Shown: positions 37,091-48,046 of the stretch, one piece after another | Layout: each line of letters opens with the position of its first letter | How positions within the stretch are numbered: the stretch's first letter is position 1 | NCBI GenBank assembly: GCA_963082975.1 | Contig: OY720350.1 | Location: forward strand, 21,050,910 to 21,114,909 | Source: Labia minor | Lineage: Eukaryota > Arthropoda > Insecta > Dermaptera > Spongiphoridae | Direction: 5' to 3' | Length of the DNA stretch: 64,000 nt | Notes under the pieces: generated by a model | The model's input: the letters and a program-made list of their open reading frames with translations, nothing else | The model's database searches: none | Told to the model about the DNA's origin: nothing | Translations under genes and position numbers: made by a program

Positions 37091-40000
37091 TCATGTTGTT
37101 GTAATTGTAGCTTCTCGCTCGTTGCAAAAATCATAGTCATACTGAAAAAAATATTATTATTAATATTTTTTTTATTTATTAAATTAATAAATGTAAACTT
37201 ACTTCCTTATCAAGTTGATATTTAGTCTTTGCCTTTACAACTGGAAAATGAGGCTAAAAAATAAAATAAATAAATTATTAACTCAAATAATGAATAATGA
37301 ATATAAATTGTTCGGGAAAGCTATTGATTTCTTCTTAAATAACAATATGTTTATTTTTTAAATACAATAGCTATAATTAATAACAAAGTATAATCATAAA
37401 ATTAAATTTATAAGTTTAATTATTAGGCCAGATGTGGACAATTTATTCCGAAGATTGTATAATAAAATCAATTTTATTATTAAACTGAAAGAATATTAAT
37501 TATTGATGTAAAAAAAATAGATAAATAGATATAGGATATAGTTTTAATTTATAAAAGAAAAAATTAAAATTTTCTAAATGAATTAGCCAAAATAATTGAG
37601 AATTTTACTTATTGAGGCAAGTAATTATTACTTCAAACAAATGAAAAAAATTTGAAAATAATTGATAGTATAGAAAAATGTTTGATATGAAAATATTTGG
37701 TTTATTTAATTTATAAAATAGGTCAGGTATATTATATTATTAACACTTCAAGAAGTAATGTGAATATTAATACATATTATCTGTTATCAATATTAAAATG
37801 TTCATTAAAAAATTTATAAATTAAATATTAAAAAAATTAATAAAAGAAATTGAGGAGATGCGGATACAAAGCGCAAATCTAGCATAATTTTCATCCCTAC
37901 ACAAATCATAATTCAAAGAATAATAAGAACATATGAAAGAAGATTAATTATTGATGTAAAAAATAGATAAATAGATATAAGATATTCTTTTAATTTATAA
38001 GAGAAAAAAATAAAACTTTCTAAATGAATTAGCCAAAATAATTGAGAATTGGACTTATTTTTTCGTTCCTAGTTGTTAAGAATATTATAAAGACCACTTT
38101 TATTTTATTCTGCCTTTAATATCCGCAACGCCGGAAATTCATTAATAAAATCGATACTTACAGCATCTTTTGAATTAACGAGTAAAGGGTTGATAGCAAA
38201 AGGAACTCCTTCTAAACCTAATTAAACAAAAATTTAAATATTATAACATTTTTGATAATAATAAATAATAAAAATATTTTTTTAAAATATTGAATCTAAA
38301 TTAATATTTCTTAAGATAATAATTAATACATCTTTAGAATAATCATTTATCTTTTATATTATCTTAATTAATTAAGAAATAGAGTGAGTACTTGAAAAAT
38401 GGTTATATTAATAATATTTAATCAAATTAAAGATTAAAGATTACCATTATAAACAGCAAGTGTATTATAGTTGCTATTATTTCCAGAGCTAGATGATTTT
38501 TGCTGATTATTTTGTTCTGGGTGTGAATAGGGAACATTAAGTGAAGTTGGAGGTTTAGGTGCAGGCCTTGTCGGCTGTAATTCCACATATTCATCATTTG
38601 TCGATAGAAAAAAACGAGAGTTATTGCCACCATTACTTTGTTGAGAACGATTACTTGGTGTTGGCGATTTAGTATTTATCCCTCTCGGAGGGCGAGGAGG
38701 TGGAGAATTTACAGATCCTGTTGCAACCGAATTCGACTTTAAATGACTTAATATGTTCTGATAATCGGGACCCGTTGGTGAATTGGGATTCAAACTAAAA
38801 TTAAAGAAAAAATACTTGATGTTAAAATAACAAAAATTAATTATTATTATTATTTTGTCTATTAAAGAATAATATTTATTTTTTTTTTAAATTAATTAGA
38901 ATAAATAAATAATTGGAATTAATATAAATATGATAAATTATTGCAAAAAAATGATTTGATAAAAAAGTTTAAATACCTATATAGAAGAGGTGTGTTTGGT
39001 GATGAAGGTGAATTAAAGTCTGTTGATGAACGCGTTTTAAAACAGAGAGTCATACCATTAATCTCACTGCAATTAAATAATTAAACAATTTATGTATATG
39101 TAGGAAATATAAATTAAAGATGTTATGAGCCTTTTAAGTGATTACCCTGCAAGGGAAAAGCCTTCTGGAGCTTTTTTCATTTTGCTTAATACTATAATAT
39201 CTGTGACAGCAGATATTGCTTGGCTTCTTTTTGCTAGTCGATAACATAGTTGACGTTTCCGCCATGCACGTTGCTCTAAAAATATTAAAAATTAATCATT
39301 AATTGATATTGATTAAAATAAATCCATTCTTAAATAAAATATTTTTTAAAATTACATATTCATTAAATTAGAGAAGGAAAAGTTTTATTCAAATGAAATT
39401 AATTTCAAGGACTTTTATCTACTAGATGATGGAAGACCTTGGAATTTGTAATTTATAATATTTTCCTTTTAATGAAATGAAACGATGCCTATCGATTTAT
39501 TAACTATCTGAGAATATAAAGTGATAAGAAGTTATATGAGAATAAATCGTTCATGATTAAAAATAAATTAAATAAAAAATTCACTCTTTATATTTCACCT
39601 GAATCTCTTGTTCTAGTAATTATTGAATAGCCATCAGGAGGAACTTCTTTCTCATTTATAATTCCTATAGCTTCTACTATATAATCAGAGATTTGATCTG
39701 TTTTGGAAAGACATATATAACGATTTAATCGTCGACCAAAAATAAAATTTTCTCTCCATAGATCGGCATCGGAATCCTGATCTAGAGTTCGAGAGACCTG
39801 TAAAAAAAAATAATGAATTAAATCATGCTTCAAGTATAAAACAAATAAACAAATGTAAAGAATTATCTAAGATTTAATAATATAAATATTGATTTAGAAA
39901 AAAATTTGAACTTTGAAAAGAAAAATTATACTTGAATAAAAATAAATATAATAAATAAATGAAGAATCAACAATTGATTTATATATTTTAGGGGAGATTA

Positions 40001-40973
40001 AGATTTTCTTGGTATTGTTATAATTAGATCTTGCTAATATATATTATCTAGTTTGATGTTAAATTAATGCTTTTAATCAACGATTTTTAGTGAATATAAA
40101 TGTATGTAGATACAATTTGTTTATTTTATAACCTTAATCATAACCTTTTATCGATTAGATAACGAAAAGTTTATGTAAATAAGATAATTTATATCTTTAT
40201 AGAGGAAATAATTTCCCTCTTTTAATAATTTTATAATGAAAAAAATTATTATTATTAATATCAATAAAATCAAAATATAACATTTTTTAATTATGCTTTT
40301 TTTCAAATTTATGTTTACAATCATGACCGAAGATTACTTTTGAAATTTATTATTTTTATGTTCATGGTTCCTTATTTATTATAAAACATAAAAAAACAAA
40401 ATTAATTCGAATTAACAATAAAATGTTTTTATTATAAACAGGACTGATGATGAAAGAAGTTAATGTCATTTGTTTATTTATTTATTCATGGGAAAAATAA
40501 TTATTGTTTCATACATCAAAAAAGATTAATTGAAATTCTTATTATAAAAAATATTTTTAAAGAATTTTATTCACTTGTCACTGAAAAAATTATTTTAAAA
40601 AAACTTAGTAATTATAATTAATTTTAATTCCAAATTATATTTAACTAATTAATGTTTCTGATTGTAATATTTCAACATAATAATATTTTAAAATTATTTT
40701 TTATACTATGTATAAATAAAAAATATTTATATGTATAATATTAAACAAATCATTAAATTATTTATTTCATTAAAAATTTAAATATTTTTAAATAATAAAT
40801 TCGTATAATTTCTCTTTAATAATTTAAAGTTAATGAATCATTTAATATGTAGGTAAATATTTAATTTAATTTACCGCAACATATCCGGCAGGACATTTGT
40901 CTAGATCTTCAATCACACAGATTCCAGTAATTGGACGATCATCGGGTAACGTTTTGTATACTTGATGCATCAT
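37091..40973 (-). CDS. Mvb12: MVB12 (ESCRT-I subunit), 8 coding exons, 341 aa
   Basis: Coding exons on the minus strand: 40875-40973, 39599-39797, 39146-39275, 38977-39066, 38445-38794, 38162-38217, 37203-37253 and 37091-37141. All introns are GT-AG and phases join without a stop to give 341 residues, close to vertebrate MVB12B (about 320). Residues about 11-170 form the MABP domain: [30 protein letters not shown], then [12 protein letters not shown] and EGFSLAGEINGM. Residues about 172-288 are low-complexity and proline-rich ([15 protein letters not shown]), as in MVB12 linkers that bind SH3 adaptors. The C-terminus is a UMA domain ([13 protein letters not shown] ... YDYDF). The family is the fourth ESCRT-I subunit, acting in endosomal sorting of ubiquitinated cargo. 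The start ATG lies 19 nt after an acceptor (AG at 40993-40994), so a 5' non-coding exon is expected upstream. Confidence 0.93.
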
Positions 40974-41189
40974 TTTTATATAATATTTGATTCTGAAATA
41001 TAATATTAATAAATTTAGATAATTTCACTATTTAGTAAGAAAAATGATGTTATTAATCCATTATGAGTCATGCATATAAAATTCATCCTTAAAAATAAAT
41101 TAGTTTATTAAACTACAAACCTTGAAGAGGAGAATAAAAATAAAATATTAATGAATATTTCAATAAATAAATACTAAGATCCCCAACCC

Positions 41190-41420
41190 CCCAACCTCTA
41201 TACGAGGTCGATTTCGAAACTGTTAAACAAAAATATTCATGATTCAGTAGAATAGATAAGTTGAAGACAAGACGACATTCTACCCGTAGTTGAGTTAATC
41301 TTTTTTTGTTATTTGTTTGCTGAATGAACGAACGACTTGACAGTGGCAATCGACTAGCGGCCTACTTTCAAATCATTTTCAAACGCACCCGCTACAATCA
41401 TCGTTTGAAATATTTATATT
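41190..41420 (-). promoter_or_regulatory. Probable 5' UTR/promoter region of Mvb12
   Basis: A GC-richer, non-repetitive stretch upstream of the first coding exon (gtagcgggtgcgtttg; cagtcgattgccactgtcaag on the minus strand). It includes TCATTC at 41322-41327 (minus), which fits the arthropod initiator TCA(G/T)T(C/T). The 78-codon minus frame at 41113-41349 is probably not translated. The non-coding first exon implied by the acceptor at 40993-40994 should lie here, but I could not fix its donor. Confidence 0.35.
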
Positions 41421-41930
41421 CATTTATATTTTATTTTTCGCCTCTTTGTTTATCGATACAATTATATCTTAATTAATTAAAATAATAATGACTTTTTTTA
41501 TTTTATTTATCTAGGTTTTTTTATTCATTACATATTTTTGATTATTTGAGGTGGTATTTTATATTTTAATTCATCACTATTTATGTTGTCCCCTTTAGAG
41601 TAGTTCTCTTCAGATATATAATACATTAATGCCATCGCTTTTTCCAAGTTTTAGAAATATGTAATTTTTTTTTTTTTAATTTTTAATTTTCTTTAAAAAT
41701 GTTTTAAATACGAAGTGACATATCCTCAAATGCCAAACGAATTTGTTCGAAATCTCGCTTTCCATCTAACAATGAAAAATATTCTTTGTTAATTAAATTT
41801 GAAAATAATATTTCAAAATAAAACAAGTGACTCCAATGAGTGATTTATTAAAAAAAATAAATTTATAAACATTCAACCTTCAAATCATATATGATTTAAT
41901 AAATAACATATTTGCTCTATCGACATCCTC
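41421..41930. other. AT-rich spacer
   Basis: No gene seen. 'tttagagtagttctcttcagatatataatacattaatgcc' near 41600 recalls the region flanking the mariner relic (cccttcaaagtaattcccctcagataaaatgtacttaggcc) and may be a mariner 3' fragment. Confidence 0.35.
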
Positions 41931-41933
41931 TTA

Positions 41934-42243
41934 AGCGCCCCATACACTGTCAGTTTAACTGAAGATAATCGTAAGGCCGTAGATCGGAATTGCCCACACA
42001 TTTATCAGTTGATCTGAAGATAATGGACTGTAGTTTGCCCGGACTGAAAGTGTGTGGTCGCCGGGCAGGCAGGGACCGGATGAGAGTTTCCCGACAGGCA
42101 GCGGCCTGTCGGATAATAATCTCATGTGTCCCCCACCACACACTGTCAGTTAGCCTGCAGGCATACGATCTGTTGTCACTGTTTCCATCAGTTTTGCGTG
42201 AGACGATTTTCGTGAGATCTTTCACCAGCCGAGATTGGACTGA
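41934..42243 (+). repeat. Left long TIR of Harbinger-like element
   Basis: Inverted partner of 43246-43554. It contains subterminal direct repeats: CAGTTTAACTGAAGATAAT at about 41952 and CAGTTGATCTGAAGATAAT at about 42006. These are likely binding sites for an element-encoded protein, by analogy with other Harbinger elements. Confidence 0.8.
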
Positions 42244-42252
42244 CGAGGAAAG

Positions 42253-42609
42253 ATGGACGGGAAACCTCCTTTCATTTCTGCATTTATTGATTTATATCGG
42301 GCCTACCCCTGTTTATGGAAAGTAAAGGACGATGCCTACGCTAACAAAAGATCGCGAGATAAGGCGTACGGTGAGTTGTTGAAGTTGTATCAAAAAACTG
42401 TGCCGTCAGCCACCATTGACACAGTCAAAAAAAAAATTAATAACTTGAGATGTGCGTTCCGTAAAGAGTTGAAAAAGGTAAAACAGCAAAAGTCGGGCTC
42501 ATCGGGAGATGACGCATACACCCCGTCACTGTGGTATTTCGACTTGCTATTATTTACAGTCGACCATGAAGAAACTAGAGCGACAATTGGGAGTGAGGAA
42601 TCACAACTC
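42253..42609 (+). CDS. MADF-domain protein, first coding exon
   Basis: ATG at 42253 lies just inside the left TIR, and the frame is open to a consensus splice donor (CTC|GTAAGT) at 42609/42610, giving 119 codons. The residues match a MADF (Myb/SANT-like, Adf-1 type) domain: FISAFIDLYRAYPCLWKV, SRDKAYGELLKLYQK, IDTVKKKINNLRCAFRKELK, then SLWYFDLLLF. MADF domains bind DNA and are commonly encoded by the accessory gene of PIF/Harbinger transposons. A possible second exon starts near 42929 after 'attattag', where one frame reads LPLSSFPTEHGEK before a stop, but the joining phase is uncertain. The domain is intact. Whether it is expressed cannot be told. Confidence 0.7.
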
Positions 42610-42971
42610 GTAAGTTACTTTTATTCTATTCTTTAATTTATATCAAATACATACGTAAAAAGGTGTAACAAAAAGTGAACAAGGTTAATTTATATATATA
42701 TATATATATATATATTTATTATATATTTATTATAAATATATATTATAAATTTATTTATTATATATATATGTTATAAATTTGTTTATTATATATATATTAT
42801 AAATTTTTATTTTTTTTTTAAATATTTAAAATCAATAAATATTTTCTTTTTTTTAATATTAGAAATAATTATTCTTAATTTGTATAATATTTTAATCGTT
42901 TTTTAAATATAATATATATTATTAGATTTGCCACTTTCTTCGTTTCCGACGGAGCATGGTGAAAAACTGAG

Positions 42972-43239
42972 GATCTCCTGCAGTCCTGTTTCATTGACTG
43001 ACAGTCCGCCTGCAGGTACCGGACTGTAGTGTGTGCTATCTTCAGGCTATCATCTGCAGTTCAGTACGGCCGCCTCAACAGGCGATCGTAAGACCAATAT
43101 CGCCGAGTTCCATACACTAACGGTCAACAGCCTTCAGGCGGCCGTACTGAACTGCAGATGATAGCCTGAAGATAGCACACACTACAGTCCGGTACCTGCA
43201 GGCGGACTGTCGATCAATGAAACAGGACTGCAGGAGATC
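42972..43239. repeat. Internal palindrome with 104-bp arms
   Basis: 42972-43075 and 43136-43239 are reverse complements with about two to three mismatches (gatctcctgcagtcctg ... gtacggccgcct), separated by a 60-bp loop. This is independent of the element's outer TIRs and would fold as a cruciform or a long RNA hairpin. Confidence 0.85.
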
Positions 43240-43245
43240 CCCAGT

Positions 43246-43554
43246 CAGTCCAATCTCGGCTGGTGAATGATCTCACGAAAATTATCTCACGCAAAACTGA
43301 TGGAAACGGTGACAACAGATCGTTTGCCTGCAGGCTAACTGACAGTGTGTGGTGGGGGGCACATGAGATCATTATCCGACAGGTCGCTGCCTGTCGCGAA
43401 TCTCTCATCCTATCCCCGCCTGCCCGGCGACCACACACTTTCAGTCCGGGCGAACTGCAGTCCATTATCTTCAGATCAACTGATAAATGTGTGGGCAATC
43501 TCGATCTACGGCCTTACGATTATCTTCAGTTAAACTGACAGTGTATGGGGCGCT
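43246..43554 (-). repeat. Right long TIR of Harbinger-like element
   Basis: Inverted partner of 41934-42243. Confidence 0.8.
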
Positions 43555-43557
43555 TTA

Positions 43558-43994
43558 GACAGCATTTGCCGAAGTTCTTTCATGATTTTTCAGGGAGGTA
43601 GGGAGTGAACATTTAGAACAAAAATTATCGCCTATTTGACGTCACAGCCGCCATATTGTCTACTCCAAAACATTATATTTTCCATTGATCTTAATGTTAA
43701 TATATCATCAAATTTCGGGCCTTTTTTGTGGAAAATTATGTGAGCAAAAATTTTGTCTCATAAAGAAAAAACTCTTTAAATTTTATTTTATTTCAACTGC
43801 AGGTTGTTTTGATATGCACATATGTATAAAGAAAATTAAATATTACGGCAATCATTCTCTTCATAATGCTCAAGATTAGTCAATTAAAAAAAGAAATTAT
43901 CATTAGTTTAATGGAAAAATGATTACAAAAAATAAAATATAAACAAAAAATATATTTATTAATGTATTTTTTTAATTACAAAAATTATTAATTT
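43558..43994. other. Spacer between Harbinger-like element and THAP relic
   Basis: 'gacgtcacagccgccatattgtc' near 43640 is GC-richer. The 64-codon frame at 43685-43879 has no known domain and may be decayed transposon sequence. Confidence 0.35.
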
Positions 43995-44230
43995 AAATAA
44001 TTGTTATACATTGCTGCTCTAGGATTTTTAATTTTGAATCCTGTGAATATTGTAAGAATGGCATTTTCTTTTAATCGAACCATATACCAGTGTCGTTCTA
44101 TCAAAACACTCTTCATCAAAATTATCTGAACATAGTAAAGAATATTGATGGCTTCTAATCATTCCTCCGGAGGGCGTCTATCCATTTCTTCCTTAAATTT
44201 ATATCTTTTGGAATTCTGAAAGATGTGAAA
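43995..44230 (-). pseudogene. THAP-domain relic
   Basis: Three minus-strand frames together give most of a THAP zinc-finger domain: FRIPKDINLRKKWIDALRRN (the F..P.d...r..W region), then SLLCSDNFDEECFDRTT (the C..HF...F signature, with His replaced by Asn), then VRLKENAILTIFTGFKIKNP (the 'L...AvPTIF' end, Pro replaced). Two frameshifts and the lost zinc-ligand histidine show decay. The following residues KIKNPRAAMYN resemble KIRNPKAAIAN encoded by the X elements at 55268-55315 and 57850-57890. This suggests the relic and X derive from related THAP-transposase (P-superfamily) elements. Confidence 0.6.
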
Positions 44231-44422
44231 TATTCAAAATTTCTATTCTATTCCTCAATTTTTTATTTAACCAAGAGCTGAGGTATTACCAGAATTTGTT
44301 ATAATTAAGAAAATTTTCTAGGTAGCTTTTTATCCTTTCAGATGAAATTAGCTAAATAAAAAAAAAATTTTTTTTTATTACTTACCAAATTTACATAAAA
44401 TAATTATAACTAAATATAAAAA

Positions 44423-44645
44423 TCATGAAAATTTTCGATTTTGATGTTTTTATACGTTTTGAAGGTCCCTGAGTCATTTTCACTTGTAAGGTTGAGAAAA
44501 ATGCTTGTGTGTATGTATGTGTGTATGTAGACAAGATTACGCAAAAACGGTTTGAGCTAGAATAATGAAATTTGGTCCACGGGCATTATTCGAAATTCGT
44601 AGTTTTCTATCAACTTTTGAGAAATATTATTTATTAATTTTAATA
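44423..44645 (-). repeat. HINE-like element, partial inverted copy
   Basis: Minus-strand 3' half, from the TCATGAAAATTTTCGA region through the microsatellite (about 44505-44526) to the core motif and 'caacttttgagaaatatt'. The 5' part is missing. Confidence 0.7.
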
Positions 44646-45414
44646 TTTTATTAATTTTAACCCATTGGCTTTTGGTATATTGCTTATTTTCATTTCATAA
44701 TATTCTTTTGTAAAAAAAAAAATATAAATAAATTAAAATTATTTATTTTATTAAATAGATACAATCACACCAAACTATTCAAGATAGTTTTTCTTGAATT
44801 TAAATAAAATAATAAAATTGTTGAATTATTTTAAAACTATGCATAAATATAAAATTAATAGTTTTTAATAACTAAAAGAATGTACCCCTATCCTCTATTT
44901 ACCCTAAATTACAACACTTAATGAAAAATAATATATAAACTAAGAATAGTATAAATAAATAAGTTATTTTGAGAATGAAGAATAAAGAATATGAAGAATA
45001 AAATAAAATTTGTTTAAAACCTACCTTGGATGCATTTTAACCGCAAGTTAGAATCATGTTAAATGAATATGATCATACTAAGAGAAAGCCAGCATTTCTT
45101 TGAATAGAATATCCACAAAAGTGTTACGTAGATATTGAAAATGAGGATATATAATTAGTGCCGTTATTGGATGTCCATATTCATCAACTGAGCAAATTTG
45201 ATAAAAAAAGAGAAAAAATTGTATCTATCAATAGAATAAAATAAACATAAATATATATTATATTATATCATATATTGAACTAATATACGGAAATGAATGT
45301 ATATTAGATTATTTTGTCTTTAAATAAAATTTATATTTGAAAATGATATAAGAATGTTATCATATCATTAAATAATGATAAGATCATTCACCCTAATTAA
45401 TTAAAGTAATATAA

Positions 45415-45459
<45 letters not shown>

Positions 45460-46159
45460 TTCTTGGGGCTTTTATTCATTATCTCTCAATCTACGTGATA
45501 ACATAAACCAAAAGCTTAGCCAGTGAAATTTAATATTTAATTTAGTAGAATTATAGAAAGGAACTTCGCACATATCTCATATAAAAAAAGAAAATAACTT
45601 ATTTTTGTTTATTTATTTTATTTTGATCATTCTCTTCATCTTCAAATGTGGTTTGGTGACCTATTATTTACATAATTAAATAAATTTTATAATTACACCA
45701 ATGTATATAATTATTATAAATTTTTTATCAACTCCGCTTCATGTCTGTTTGTCTGTCTATCTGTCTGACAAATTGAAATCAATTTTTCATCAACTTTATA
45801 TTGAGCTAGACTTTTAAAATGTTTTTCGATATTTCAATAGATCCCTAGAAGGTATAGAATAAATATAATTGAATTATAATGAATTAATTAACGAATAATA
45901 TGAGTACAATATCCTATATACATTTATAAAATCTCATATTAATATTAATTATTTATTTATAAATATAATATATTAATTATTATTCAATAATAACATATAC
46001 TCAACATAAATACATAAAATCAATTTTAGAAGATTAATATTAACTAATTATTTAATTATCTAATTATTTAAATGTTAGGAATAACAGCAAACTTCCACTT
46101 TTAGATTAAAAAGATAAAAACTGATGAGCAGGACAGTTATCATAAAAGGTTTATGATTA
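44646..46159. other. AT-rich intergenic DNA
   Basis: (TA)n at about 45420-45453. 'tgtctgtttgtctgtctatctgtctgac' at about 45742-45770 is a short tetranucleotide array like those in the R1/HINE families. No gene. Confidence 0.45.
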
Positions 46160-46765
46160 CAATAGAAAATTATACATAGAATATAGTTTTTACCTCTATA
46201 GTTACTATTTTGTAACTACAAAGTTATGTTGTTACATATCTAGAAAATTAAAATATTACATCAGAATTAGAATTAAACAAATTTTTAATTTGCATAACGC
46301 TAGCCGAGCAATAGGTAAAGAACAATTCGAGATTTTTAGCAATTTGTTTTTATATGTGACTTCTCCATCTTATCAAAAAATAATTTAAAAAACAAAGTTG
46401 AATATAGAGTTCATAAAAAACATACTTTGATGGTATAGTATCATAAATTAATACAAGTTAGTAAGAATTTAATTAATTATGAATATTTTTAATAGAATAT
46501 AGAATAATTGAATGGTTTTTCTTAGAACATTGGACAATGGATAGCTGTATAATATATTTTCAAAGGTTGGAAAGGTCCTTCTTGTTCTTTTGTTGTTTTC
46601 TTCTCATAAGGATGCTCTGTGTTTCATCTTTTCTTGTAAACAAAATTCAATTGATAAGGAAAAAAAAGGCAAAAATTTATAGTGATGGAAAGTAGCCAAT
46701 AAGATCGAGCCTAACACTTCTAAAAAGTGTCTTCTGATTGGTTACCTGTTTTCACACACATTTTT
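46160..46765 (+). promoter_or_regulatory. F-box upstream module, copy of gene 1 (displaced)
   Basis: About 600 bp strongly alike to 62935-63530, which lies directly upstream of the F-box paralogue at 63681. It includes the near-identical block from 'gatggtatagtatcataaatt' through 'cttctgattggttacctg' (with inverted CCAAT box) to 'ttttcacacacattttt'. In this copy the next bases are a HINE-like insertion, and the module resumes at 47395 (tttcgatttagcatg). It is therefore inferred to be the original 5' flank of the F-box gene now at 58273. Confidence 0.75.
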
Positions 46766-47394
46766 ACTATCTCGTAAGAGATAGTATTGCGATCACGAAA
46801 ATTTTCGATGTTGAGATTTTGATGTTTTTATACGTTTTGAAGGTTCCTGAATCATTTTCACTAAGGTTGAGAAAAATGTCTGTGTGTGTGTGTGTGTGTG
46901 TGTATGTGTGTGTATGTGTGTGTGTATGTATGTAGGCAAGATTACGCAAAAACGGTTTGAGCTAGAATGATGAAATTTGGTACATGGACATTATTCAAAA
47001 TTCATAGTTTTCTATCAACTTTTGAGAAATGTAGCTCAACCGGAAGAGGGTCATTACCTACAACGTTTTGATTTTTTTTCCTCTAAAGTGACCGTAAAAA
47101 TAAAGATATATGTTTGATAATTTTTCACATGATTAATAATTGTATAAAACTGCTATATATAGAATTTCAGCTTGATTGATTCGCTGAAATTACCAGAATT
47201 AATTTTTTAACACTGCAAATCTCACGCGCCAACACGTGACGTGGTGCCATCAACAAAAAGCCAAACATGCGCTGGTTTAATATTTATTATTTATTATTTA
47301 TAATTTATAATTAATTAAATTTAATTTAAATATAATATATTATGTTATTTAATCCAATTCAAATTGCGAGATAGTCGAGTGGAGACACTCCAGC
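46766..47394 (-). mobile_element. HINE-like element, full-length, with empty site in window
   Basis: Inverted orientation: starts ACTATCTCGTAAGAGATAG (3' hairpin) and ends GAGTGGAGACACTCCAGCT. It interrupts the F-box upstream module. The uninterrupted sequence at 63521-63535 reads cattttttcgatttag, while here it is cattttt + element + aatttcgatttag. This fixes the element limits and shows insertion into a T/A run with at most a 2-bp duplication, as expected for Helentron-type integration. (CA)n appears as (TG)n at about 46880-46926. Confidence 0.85.
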
Positions 47395-47412
47395 TAATTT
47401 CGATTTAGCATG

Positions 47413-47420
47413 CTCCTCTG
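47413..47420. repeat. Target duplication of X copy 1, left
   Basis: CTCCTCTG, repeated at 55526-55533. The single-copy empty site is 63541-63548. Confidence 0.8.
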
Positions 47421-47551
47421 CACAGACTATCTATAAGATGCCCCCACTCCGGGTTAAATTTTGAAGCAAAGTTTTAGCACATCGCGCCACCTGGTATCGC
47501 CCAGGACTAACTAATTTTATAAAAAATCGGGCTAGTGTGTGTGCGTGTGTG

Positions 47552-47587
<36 letters not shown>

Positions 47588-47802
47588 GAATATTGTGAAT
47601 GTTGGGAATTAAAAAATTGTAGAATGAAAAATTATCTATTTGGAGATAAATATTGGTTTAATTTCCAAATAAATAATTTTTAATTAAACTGAAAATTTTC
47701 TACAATCTTTTTATGTAATTAACATATCTAAAAGAAACGAATAATTTTTTATGTATATAAACAATATATATTTGAAAATTAATAAAAATTATAAAATTAT
47801 AT

Positions 47803-48030
47803 TTACAAATTATGTGATCTCACTATTAAACATATCTTATTTACATATTGTTTTTTCATATATTGTGAGACGTATAAATTTACACCTTTGAAAATAGTTT
47901 TATTATTAAAAACACAAAACATATTATCTTGGGTTACTTTCTGAGGTATCACTCCACGGTTTAACTTTTTCTTCTTGCTTGTTGTAAAATCGCTGTTTTC
48001 ATGATTAATCCATCTGAGAAATGATAACAA
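47803..48030 (-). pseudogene. X-element reading frame fragment, copy 1
   Basis: A 75-codon minus frame containing FLRWINHENSDFTTSKKKKL then NRGVIPQKV then NMFCVFNNKTIF. It is conserved with only a few substitutions in X copy 2 (57246-57476), so it was coding recently. The 'DF...KKKLNRGVIPQ' stretch resembles the end of a THAP domain (DF....KKLKpGAVPT). That likeness is weak. No complete transposase is present. Confidence 0.4.
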
Positions 48031-48041
48031 ATAATTTTAAA

Positions 48042-48046
48042 ATAGT
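48042..48046. repeat. Target duplication of BEL element, left
   Basis: ATAGT, repeated at 54901-54905. The uninterrupted ATAGT is at 57488-57492 in X copy 2. Confidence 0.9.

Larger units (their letters stand above)
41934..43554. mobile_element. PIF/Harbinger-like element with about 310-bp TIRs
   Basis: The outer ends AGCGCCCCATACACTGTCAG and its inverse CTGACAGTGTATGGGGCGCT are flanked by TTA at 41931-41933 and 43555-43557, matching the 3-bp TTA/TWA duplications of PIF/Harbinger. Long inverted arms run from 41934 to about 42243 and from about 43246 to 43554, with scattered mismatches. The interior carries a MADF-domain exon (42253-42609), an AT-rich stretch and a separate palindrome (42972-43239). 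No DDE nuclease is present, so it is a non-autonomous derivative keeping only the DNA-binding accessory gene. GC content is far above its surroundings. Confidence 0.72.

Noticed and set aside
38427-38633. 68-codon minus open frame overlapping Mvb12 exon 5
   Set aside because: It is an out-of-frame shadow of the 38445-38794 coding exon, whose frame joins the neighbouring exons through consensus splice sites.
41950-43538. Several 60-110 codon open frames in the Harbinger-like TIRs
   Set aside because: They occur symmetrically in both inverted arms on opposite strands. They reflect GC-rich repeat sequence, not genes.
46738-46949. Val/Cys-rich and Thr/His-rich frames across (TG)n
   Set aside because: Translations of the microsatellite in the HINE-like element.
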